A stretch of 64,000 nt of DNA from Balanoglossus misakiensis (taxonomy: Eukaryota > Hemichordata). Of the stretch, positions 25,701-33,903 are shown piece by piece. Numbering within the stretch: the first letter of the stretch is position 1; every line of letters begins with the position of its first letter. Where the stretch lies: assembly GCA_040954595.2 (NCBI GenBank), contig CM082586.2, forward strand, positions 7,874,001 through 7,938,000. The letters are read 5' to 3'. The notes beneath the pieces are model-generated. The model was not told the DNA's origin, ran no database searches, and saw only the letters and a list, made by a program, of their open reading frames with translations. Both the position numbers and the translations under genes were made by a program.

Positions 25701-27500
25701 AAATAGATGGGGTTGAAGCAACAATGCATGGATATGAACGAGAAGCAGGAGAAACACAAGGTAAGGTGATCAAAACCCATTGACCTGTATATTGAAGATG
25801 AGTACTTTTAGTATCATAACTTCGTTCGACTATAGTTTCATTCAATAGCACTTTTTTAGTATGTGTTATTTACATGGTTAAATTTGAAAATGTTTCCATT
25901 ATACAGAAAGGAAACATCATAATTCAATACTCTGTTCTAATCACAGGAAAGAAGAGAGTTGATGCATCCAAACCTGGTAAGTAATGAAAAAGTAATGTTA
26001 GATATTATTCGTTGAGCAAAGCATTTTCTTATTATGTGCACTTTGTATATTTTAAAAATAACAAGTTATTGAGGTGTCATCTTCGTCTTAACAATTTGCA
26101 ATGGATTTTTGAAAATAGCAAAAGGTATGATCACAAATTTGTGTCTCACCCCAATATGATGAAATACAGATTTTTGAGACATCATTGGGAATGTTTCATT
26201 TACTTATCTAAATATGAGATGTTGTGATTTTATTCGTGTATGCATGGATGCATTTTTATGCATCTTTGTATGTGGGCAAACATTATTTATTACTTTGTGT
26301 GTTATTGTTTCATGCATTACCTACTTTGTTCTAATCAAAGGAAAGAAGAGAGTAGATTCTTCCAAACGTGGTACATGTAATTAATGAAAAGTAATGTTAG
26401 ACATTATTCGTTGAGCAAGGCATTTTTATGCAAAATCTGCAAAGGTCACTAATTAGGGAATGTACCGGCAATTTGCAATGATAACTTTAACACTCTCTGT
26501 TGCCTTATTAGAGCGATAATAAATTAGTGATAATAAAACTCATTTTGTGTTGTGGTCTTCTCTATTGATTATGTTTCTGATTCTAGCATTTTTTCATTAA
26601 AATAGACGACGTCAAAGCCACCATGCGTGAATATGAACGAGAAGCAGGAAAAACACGAGGTATGGTGATCAATGCAATTACATTATGTTCATATCTTTAC
26701 AGGATCACACTAAAATACAAGTTGACCTTGATCACAATGTGCGCCTTTTTTTCTGCTGTCTATCTAAAATGTCCAGAAATGCACTTTGCCTAAATTGTAT
26801 TTACCAATTCTGGTTGTCAGAGCTTAAACTTTGCAACTTCCATTGTGTTCATGGTAAAAAAAACTGGCAACTTTTTGTGAATTGCAATTTCAACTATGTA
26901 TGCGTTATATGACCAATCTATAACCATGATTTTGTTAGCCCAAAATGTAAATCACTCACTATTGGTCTATAAAATTGAAAGTTCCTCCAACTACAACAGA
27001 ATGTCAATAATATGCACAATCAGAAACATGTACTTAGAAATGTAATGTTCTGTTCTTTCTCTCTAGATGAGCCTTGTAAGTATTACTCTGCATTTTATGT
27101 ATGTATGTATGTATGTATGTATGTATGCATGCATGTATGCATGTATGTATGTATGTATGTATGTATGTATGTATGTATGTATGTTGTGCGTATGTAGGTA
27201 TGTATTCATGTATGTTATGTGTGTAGGCATGTATCCACCTGTATGTGTTATGTTGGACAAATTGTACGCACAAGCAATTCAAATGCAATCCACAACATAC
27301 CATGCTTCAATAAAGGCGTGAGATATAAACCCCTAAATATTATCCAATACATATTGACAGTAACACATACCAAACATCATATAATAAATCATTAAATAAG
27401 CATAAATGTGCATTAACACTTTTCATTATTTTCTCCTCTCCAGATTGGAATGGTAAGTATTGGGAGCTGTTCCATTTGTAATGTATTGTTCTATATATAA

Positions 27501-27531
<31 letters not shown>

Positions 27532-28420
27532 TGTATGTATGTATGTATGAAGGGGTGTATGTATGTACAATGTAAAATAATACACTTATCACTCATGAAA
27601 ATAATATCCGAACTGCACAGATCGCGCGCACAGGTCATGAAGTTCTGTCATATTGGTATACATGTCCCCACAAATAATGTGGATGTCTTTGCAGGCGAAG
27701 TATCATGTATCTTGGTCTATACTTGTAAACATTATGATTTGCTCTTTCTTTCCAGGTTTTTGGGATGATTGTAAGTATTACAATGTGTTTATATTGCCTG
27801 AAGACCTAAAAGTTAAGTTAACCAAAATACATAAATGCCGTCGTAAATATGACGTTGTTCTGCAATTCCCTCAAAATGTTCGCTGTGATGTACATAAGAG
27901 CTTGGCAATTTTGTGAGAATGCACACACACACATGTACTATTGCAAAATTGACACATTTTAGTCACATTTCAGGATACTTGTTTTATAAGGTATATAAGG
28001 ACAATTTCAATCATGGGGGAATTTCCTTTGGTTAGATGGGCACATCCTGCTCTGGACACTACCCACTAAAACAGAATATACATCATCATAAATAATATTT
28101 CCATAATTGACAGCCTCTACATAATCGATGCAGATCTGGTCTTCCGCAATATCATTTAACTAACAAAAATGTCCCTAAACATTTGACAATAGCCACGAAA
28201 TACTGAATTAGCTAGGTGGAGATCATCATTGTACAGTATTTGATAGAGTTTTGGCCAAGTGTGCGATAGTTACATAAGGGTGGGAGTCCAAGATTATTTG
28301 AAGATCCAACCTTTCCAATTGATGATCATGCTGTGTTTTGTCGTCAAATGTATGTTCTTTCACTATAAGTATGTATCCTGTTGTTTTTTCTCTTTCTTTA
28401 CAGATTTGTGGATTTTTTAA
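17914..28420 (+). CDS. Micro-exon gene 2: 20-exon secreted Trp-module precursor
   Basis: Exon 1 (17914-18013) encodes a signal peptide, [17 protein letters not shown]. The rest, with products: 18449-18502 [18 protein letters not shown]; 19969-19980 GQWG; 21885-21899 YPWND; 22473-22487 NPARE; 22812-22838 GKREDLSKR; 23256-23270 YPWGE; 24209-24220 DMYY; 24337-24351 HPARE; 24858-24872 DMWGY; 25035-25049 QPWAL; 25426-25455 GKKRVDSSKR; 25707-25760 DGVEATMHGYEREAGETQ; 25947-25976 GKKRVDASKP; 26341-26370 GKKRVDSSKR; 26606-26659 DDVKATMREYEREAGKTR; 27067-27075 DEP; 27444-27452 YWN; 27756-27770 GFWDD; 28404-28420 YLWIF and stop. The sum is 543 nt, 180 residues in frame. All introns are phase 1. GKR/GKKR and KR are amidation- and convertase-type motifs, so a peptide precursor is plausible. 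I recognise no family. Which exons are joined in real transcripts is unknown. Confidence 0.78.
18573..18742. mobile_element. TTAA MITE in intron 2 of gene 2
   Basis: Same insertion as 8695-8886, with an internal deletion of about 22 bp after TTTTTTCGCGTG. Confidence 0.87.
18745..19605. other. Copy-2-specific insertion, about 860 bp
   Basis: Absent from copy 1 and richer in GC than its surroundings. Short open frames on the + strand (18750-18968, 19254-19512) have no recognisable domain. Two related phrases (ACAGCCACGTATAACCTC and ACAGCCACGTATTACCTC) sit about 55 bp apart. Probably a mobile element, class unknown. Confidence 0.5.
20936..21447. mobile_element. TTAA MITE, AAGGCACGTAAGCTG family
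   Basis: Ends AAGGCACGTAAGCTGCAAC and GTTACAGCTTACGTGCCTT with TTAA on both sides. A second full copy lies at 29377-29829 and a partial one at about 15470-15690. It abuts the next MITE and shares its TTAA. Confidence 0.85.
21444..21798. mobile_element. TTAA MITE with long arms, AGGGACAAAGTCTCTCTC family
   Basis: Long inverted arms (AGGGACAAAGTCTCTCTC, GCTGCCC, then AATTATGTTTGATACAAGACA and complements) flanked by TTAA. A decayed copy lies at about 47403-47600. It lies about 90 bp before the micro-exon at 21885. Confidence 0.87.
22355..22662 (+). repeat. Segment X, source copy with a 15-nt micro-exon
   Basis: Contains the NPARE-type exon (22473-22487), its GTAT tract and an AGTAGCTACTACC palindrome. 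It recurs at 24222-24496 with identical exon and flanks and a shorter microsatellite. Confidence 0.9.
22511..22747. repeat. GTAT microsatellites after the NPARE exon
   Basis: Two tracts (22511-22612 with one TGCATG at 22601, and 22708-22747) flank the palindrome AGTAGCTACT. Confidence 0.92.
23848..24221 (+). repeat. Segment Y, carrying micro-exon DMYY
   Basis: Recurs at 24497-24875 with about four differences in the intron, whereas the exon itself differs by two substitutions and a 3-nt indel (DMYY versus DMWGY). Confidence 0.9.
24222..24875 (+). repeat. Second copies of X and Y (micro-exons HPARE and DMWGY)
   Basis: X-prime joins Y three or four bases after the donor of the DMYY exon, through shared AAGTA. 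X-prime joins Y-prime through TGTTA-like overlap. The block added two in-frame exons to the gene. Confidence 0.88.
25426..26659 (+). repeat. Duplicated 30-nt + 54-nt exon cassette
   Basis: The pair at 25426-25455/25707-25760 recurs at 26341-26370/26606-26659, with a lone 30-nt exon at 25947-25976 between. Introns share wording such as GTGTTGTGGTCTTCTCTATTG. The cassette encodes GKKRVDSSKR followed by an 18-residue module ending YEREAGET or YEREAGKT plus one residue. Confidence 0.88.
27099..27186. repeat. GTAT microsatellite with three TGCATG words
   Basis: Starts about 24 nt after the donor of the 9-nt exon 27067-27075. TGCATG at 27126, 27130 and 27138. Another GTAT tract follows the next 9-nt exon at about 27503-27550. 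Confidence 0.92.
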
Positions 28421-28674
28421 CGGTGTGTATTACCTTTTTAAGTTTTCTTAATTTCGAAAATCCTTTATTGTTTGGCTTATTGTGATAATTAGTCAACTAT
28501 GGAACATAAGGTCCATAGGTAGCATATATACATCGTCATTTGATAATCAAGTTTAATATAAGAATACTTAAGCAAGAAAAGTCAGCAATAAGTCTTACAA
28601 AGTTAGGATGATATGTCACAACGCACTAACTTTGTGCTCATATCTTTCCTCGATCACACTTAATCTAAATTATA

Positions 28675-29190
28675 TTATTTCATTCTACCATCCCCCATTC
28701 TGATTGGACGCGAGCTCAATCCAGCGATGCCAAAATACTCATATAGCACTGCTAAAGCGGGGCCCTGAACTAGCATGCAGCAGCAAAAAATGTGCCGTTA
28801 AACCAGTCGTGTGGGATTAAACCAAATAAAAAAAATAAAAATACTGTTGAATTAACGGATGTTTTATTTTTGAACTGCTCTGTGGGAATATAGGTCACTT
28901 TGCCATGCGCGTGCCTGTCTTGTCACTTTTTTTTTCGTCTGCTTCATGTTTAATGCTCCATCCCGGGCGCTCGTGTTTACATTCATCGTTGCCATGTTGG
29001 TTCGCGTTACGGTAACTCCTATTTCTGACGCTGTTTCGTAAAGAAAATGCCACTGATATGCCACAAAATCAATTGTTGATTTAATATAATAGCAATACTC
29101 GATTTGGTTACAATTCGCTCCATATAGCACTCGCCTATGTCTCGAATTGTACCCAAATCTTGTGTATACCCGCCTGCGGGTTATTGCTTA
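28675..29190. mobile_element. Foldback repeat family, copy 2
   Basis: Diverged copy of the 6745-7320 repeat with a truncated terminal palindrome. It lies in the spliced 3' region of gene 2. Confidence 0.7.
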
Positions 29191-29376
29191 AATATAAGTT
29201 GAACTTGACCACAATGTGCTGCTATTAGCACAAATAAACACTAGCTTTCTTCTGCTGTCTACCTAAAATGTCCACAAATGCCCGAGATCTCGCGAGACTT
29301 GGTTAATTACTGTAGCAACGGTTCGCTAGCCAATTAGAATAAGCGAAACCATATGAAACCATAATAGATTTAAAGT

Positions 29377-29829
29377 TTAAAGTCACATAAGCTGCAACTT
29401 TTGGGATAATTATCATTTTTATATGTATTACCATTAGCCCATGCAGATGTAGTCACTGAACTATAGACAAGTATTGTAACCCCCCAAAAAGTGCATATAC
29501 AAGTTTTAACCAGATAAATAGTAAAGCTTTGCAACAAAGGAATATGTAGGAAAATGCAAGAAACAATGAAAACACTACATGGCATTTCATAAAAAAATCA
29601 TGGTCTCATCCACTAGAACTCATGGAAGTAAATGTACTCTGCTGAGACATTGCATTCTCATATTTCCATTCCAATATTGCACTTTCAAAAAAAATTGCAG
29701 GAATTTTTGATTTTCTTTATTTTTTTTGCCATTTTGTCATAAATAAGTGTTTATCTTAATTAAGAGCATATATGGGTTTCATTTAAAGCTTAATTTTTTT
29801 TTATCCAGTCGCAGCTCATGTGCTTTTAA
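29377..29829. mobile_element. TTAA MITE, second copy of the 20936 family
   Basis: AGTCACATAAGCTGCAAC and GTCGCAGCTCATGTGCTT ends, flanked by TTAA. It lies in the last intron of gene 2. Confidence 0.75.
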
Positions 29830-30085
29830 CATTTGCGCCTTAACACGCGATCGGCCATATACTGCTTGTCCAGTGCTGCATGAGAATTTCAACTTATAAA
29901 CTGTCTTCACGTGATACCTCACGGAGTTCAGAATATGGTCGAGTAGCATTTGACTTCAGTAAAAAATGTTGATGTGTGTGTCATGAATAGAAATCAATTA
30001 TCTCATCAATGGACACTCAATAGCATTATAACTTTCTATTTTTTTCGCCTAACAAATTTTAAATGTAAACTTTGACTTCTTTCAG

Positions 30086-30365
30086 GACAACTGTTATATC
30101 TGGGAACAAGTTTAAGACTGAATAAAGGACACCAGCGACTGCAGCAAGCATAATGGCATTTGATTAAATGGAGTCATATTACTTATGTATTCTATCTAGT
30201 TCTGTTACTGTATGATTCATAATTATATAGTCATGTATCAATTACACAGTTGATTTAGAGTATCAAGGCTAGCATATAAGTATTTAGGGTTTCTTTAGCA
30301 TTTGAGTAATGATCCTTTTTATGTCGAAACTTATAAAGTAATAAAAAGGTAATGCATCATCAATA
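30086..30365 (+). other. Final exon and 3'UTR of micro-exon gene 2
   Basis: Acceptor TTCTTTCAG ends at 30085; homologous to 12137-12400. Joined in phase 1 after a G-ending exon it would read GQLLYLGTSLRLNKGHQRL and a few more residues. After a T-ending exon it would give TGA at once. Confidence 0.58.
30340..30345 (+). terminator. AATAAA polyadenylation signal, gene 2
   Basis: AATAAA in AAGTAATAAAAAGGTAATGC, conserved with gene 1. Confidence 0.62.
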
Positions 30366-30914
30366 TTGTTTATTCAGTCTATATTAAGTAACAGCTATTT
30401 CGCATATTTAACCAATTTATACACTGTACAATGTACATGTATTTCCAATTTTGGGCAACCAATAGGGTCAAGGCGAAGTTGCTTTACAAACATGCACCAA
30501 TATTGAACTTGAATGTGTTGCAAAATGTCTAGACGTCTGTGTCGCTCTATGAAAATACATTAAGCTAAACAAATATGCTATGATTCAAAATACTTTGACA
30601 ATATATACAACTAATCTGCCCTCCACTATTATAGCCAAATGTACATGTACCGCTCGTAGCTCTTTCTGTATTGCCCTATATATCTATAAATCTCTTACTT
30701 TACTTCAACCAATTCCAACAATTTATAGCTATTTTGAGTTTTAAAATTTTATTTTTGGAAACACGTTCACTCACACAATCTGTCATCATTGCTGCTTGCT
30801 TTGCAGACATCTACGAATGGTTTGAATTAGCTTCCTTTTAAATGGTGACAAAACATACATTGTAGATTTCAGTTAACATACTGAATCTGTAGGAAATATT
30901 GCAGATTATATTAT

Positions 30915-31327
30915 ATCATGCTACCGTCCGCAATTCTGATTGGACGAGAGCTCAATCCAGCGAGGCTAAAATACTCAATACACTGCTAAAACGGGCCCCT
31001 GAACTAGCATACGGCAGCAAAATTGTGCGGTTAAACCACAGTCGCGCGTGTTTAAACCAAATAAATAAAACAAAAATACTGTTGAATTAACGGACGTTTT
31101 ATTTTGAAACTGCTCTGTGGAAATATTTGTCACTTTGCCACGCGCGATGCCTGTCTTGTCACTTTTTGTCGTCTGCTTCATGTTTAATGCTTGATTGTCG
31201 ATATAATATAATAGCAATAACCCCCGCCTCAGTCTGGTATACACTCGATTTGGGTACAATTCGCTCCATATAGCACTCGCCTGACGGCTCGTGCTATATG
31301 TCTCAAATTGTACCCAAATCTCGCGTA
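30915..31327. mobile_element. Foldback repeat family, copy 3
   Basis: Closely matches 6745-7320 and is cut short at its right palindrome, where the TA-flanked MITE at 31328 begins. This suggests that MITE landed in the repeat. Confidence 0.72.
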
Positions 31328-31513
31328 TACCGTTAAAGTCATTTTATAAGACGCACCTTTTTTGAGTGACAGTGTGTGCCGAAAAGGGGGTGCGACTTAT
31401 AATACCAATGTTCTGTTGTATTCATTTCCTTAAAATCTCCTCCCAAACAAGTCTTTCAAAGAAGGTGTGCGACTTATAATACCGCTGCGACTTATAAAGT
31501 GACTTTAACGGTA
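31328..31513. mobile_element. TA-flanked MITE (CCGTTAAAGTCA ends)
   Basis: TA, then CCGTTAAAGTCATTTTATAA, and at the right TTATAAAGTGACTTTAACGG, then TA. Internal words TAAGACGCACC and GTGCGACTTATAATACC repeat. About 186 bp, non-coding. Confidence 0.85.
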
Positions 31514-31689
31514 TTACTTAATTATAGCCATCCATTTGAATTTGCAAAAATAAGCCTACATTAGTTAAATTAGCCAGTTTTCCCAGAACATTTCATTGGT
31601 ATTTGTCTAGTAGTTACTACCATCGTAACCGCATTCAAGAGGGTGATGATAAGGGAGATGTTTAAGATCACAGCTGAGCCATCTGTTGC

Positions 31690-32320
31690 AAGGGCTACTA
31701 ACACTAAAGTTCCACCAGACGAAATTCCATCGCAGTTTCTGAACTATTTCATCGCCAAGGTTTTGCGACTTCGAGAAGGTCTACCCATGCAGTCTCAATG
31801 TTGATACTGTCAATGTACTACCACCCCACACTTTCCCATCTTTCAGCATTACGTCTGCTGAGTAAGACTGTCCTTTGCGTGTCCACAATGACATCATGCT
31901 TGCTCTCAACGACAAAAAGGTGTTCTCCTTGTCATACTAGATTCATCGGCCACGTTTGACACAGTTGACCATGACATTCTGCTACTCAGACTCAATATCG
32001 TTTTCGCATTACTGGCACCGCTGTATTGTTGTTCAGATCATATCTCGACAATCGTTATCAGTATGTCAAGGTACAGTCAAGGTACAAAGTACAATGATGA
32101 AGTACAGTGTCCCCCCAAGGTTCGGTGTTGGGTACTGTTCTGTTCACTCTATACATGGCACCAATTGAAGACATCATGGTTTATTAAACTACATGATGTA
32201 TTCAGATGAATCACAGGTCTATGTTGTTTGTGATAGAGCGAATGAAGTCGAAGTCTCTGTCGAGGTACGCGTGAACGAAATTAGCAGCAGGGGCAGTGTC
32301 ATGAATTCAAGTTTTACATA
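31690..32320 (+). pseudogene. LINE reverse transcriptase fragment (CR1/Jockey-like)
   Basis: Scattered over several frames: VLLVILDSSATFDTVDHDIL (motif around the first catalytic Asp), YLDNRYQYVKVQ, QGSVLGTVLFTLYMAPIEDI, then MYSDESQVYVV where YADD is expected. Frameshifts and the altered YSDE show it is dead. Confidence 0.82.
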
Positions 32321-33730
32321 TTCATAGTTTCTTTTGTTCACACTTTTGTTAACATTTTTTCCAGAGTGTTTTGTGTACAGGAGGAAAACGGTAGCAGCAA
32401 TGGTTCTTACGTTCCGGTTATGTTTTTCATATCCAAGATTTTTGCAGCTGTTCTTTTGGATATTTGAAGTGCCAACGCCTGTTCGAAAGACTGGTGGAGT
32501 TCGGAAGTTTGTGAAACTTCTAGTATTTGTGCATATTGCAGTTGGATAAGATTTGAGTGATTTACCTGTATTACATACGGTAGCGTATACCCTTACGAAG
32601 TTGTTTTCTTGCGGTAAACATGTGGCGAAGTTGCGGCACGCAAATTTCTGACTGCAAAATTGTGGCGACTATTCGCTGATGGTCGCCAGTACCGGCACAC
32701 TTCTGGCGATCAGTCAAGCCTTTTGTGGCACGTATGCCGCAACATTTAAGTAAACACAGAGTGTCTTGTACTACTGGTGATCAGTGGAGCCTTTTGCGGC
32801 GCATATACAGCAAAAGTAAAGTAAACAAGGAGTTTGATATTATCTGGTGATCAGTGGAGTCTTTTGCGGCACGGTTGCGGTATATATGACAGAACGTTCA
32901 AGTAAACAGAATTTGAATATGCAGCTGGTTATAATTACTTTTTGGTGACATGTGCAGAAACGAGAATGAGGCTGATTTCATGTAGGTTACACTGGGATCT
33001 CTGTGCCCATCAAAAACCATGAATTTGATGTCACCAATCCATACAGCTGGAAGCTGCTTCACTTGAATACTGTGGTAGCGATATTTGTGCATTACCAGAG
33101 GTCAGTAGTTTGAACAATTTCCTGAGGATGATGTCATAATCTTGTACTAAAAGAAAAACTCTGATGTTGATCCAAGACATACCGGTATACCAGTAAGAGG
33201 ACACTTGAGACAAGAACATTGCAATGACATGTATAGAGCTGGGTGAGTTTCTAAATGTTGTTGGTTTCTGTGGTAGTTGAATCACTTGAGATAGCTATAA
33301 AATAATTCCTGTTGCTGAAATAAACAATGAGGGTCACAATTTCACAAAGAAATGATGTTTGGTCCATGCCTGTTGAATATACTTGGGATAACTCTCCTTA
33401 TGGGAAGTACCTAAGTACATGTATGAATATGACACACCAGATTCACATGAGAATTAAGATTTGCTGAAGCAAGATACATGTACTGGGAAGTAAGTGAAAG
33501 TGTCATTGCAAACTTAAGAACAGAATGAATAGATTGGCAATTCTTTTTACGGGTGGCTGGTAGTTAGGAAGGGGCCACAGTAGGGATTAATTATTAGCAA
33601 GCAGGCATAAAACCTCTTCTGGTCCACCAATAGCAAGAGGGCAGAATTTGCGGCATATACGCCGCAAACCCCTGTTTTGGCATACGTGCCGCAATGTGCC
33701 ACAAAGTTGCGGTATGTTTACCCCAACTGC

Positions 33731-33858
33731 AATTTATGATCCAGTGTGATTATTGCTATGAATGGTTTCATGGAGCGTGTGTGAATGTTACACCAACCGA
33801 CATTAAGAAAAACGAAATGTTTTCTTGTCCTAACTGTAAACCAAGCGAAATAACCGCA
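33731..33858 (+). CDS. PHD-finger exon (5' part missing or diverged)
   Basis: The frame reads FMIQCDYCYEWFHGACV, then SCPNCKPSEITAVS: Cys-x2-Cys, the WFHG core with its His, Cys, and a final Cys-x2-Cys. This fits the second part of a PHD zinc finger like those that read methylated histone H3 (KDM7/PHF-type wording). The first Cys pair expected upstream is not clear; sequence just before it matches the element's subterminal repeat. A possible donor after TTTCA (GTGTAA at 33859) would join in phase 0 to the acceptor at 33903, but GTGTAA is a weak consensus. Histone binding is inferred from the family. Confidence 0.6.
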
Positions 33859-33903
33859 GTTTCAGTGTAACCTCATCAATGTCTCTTATTCTTTCTTGTA
33901 CAG

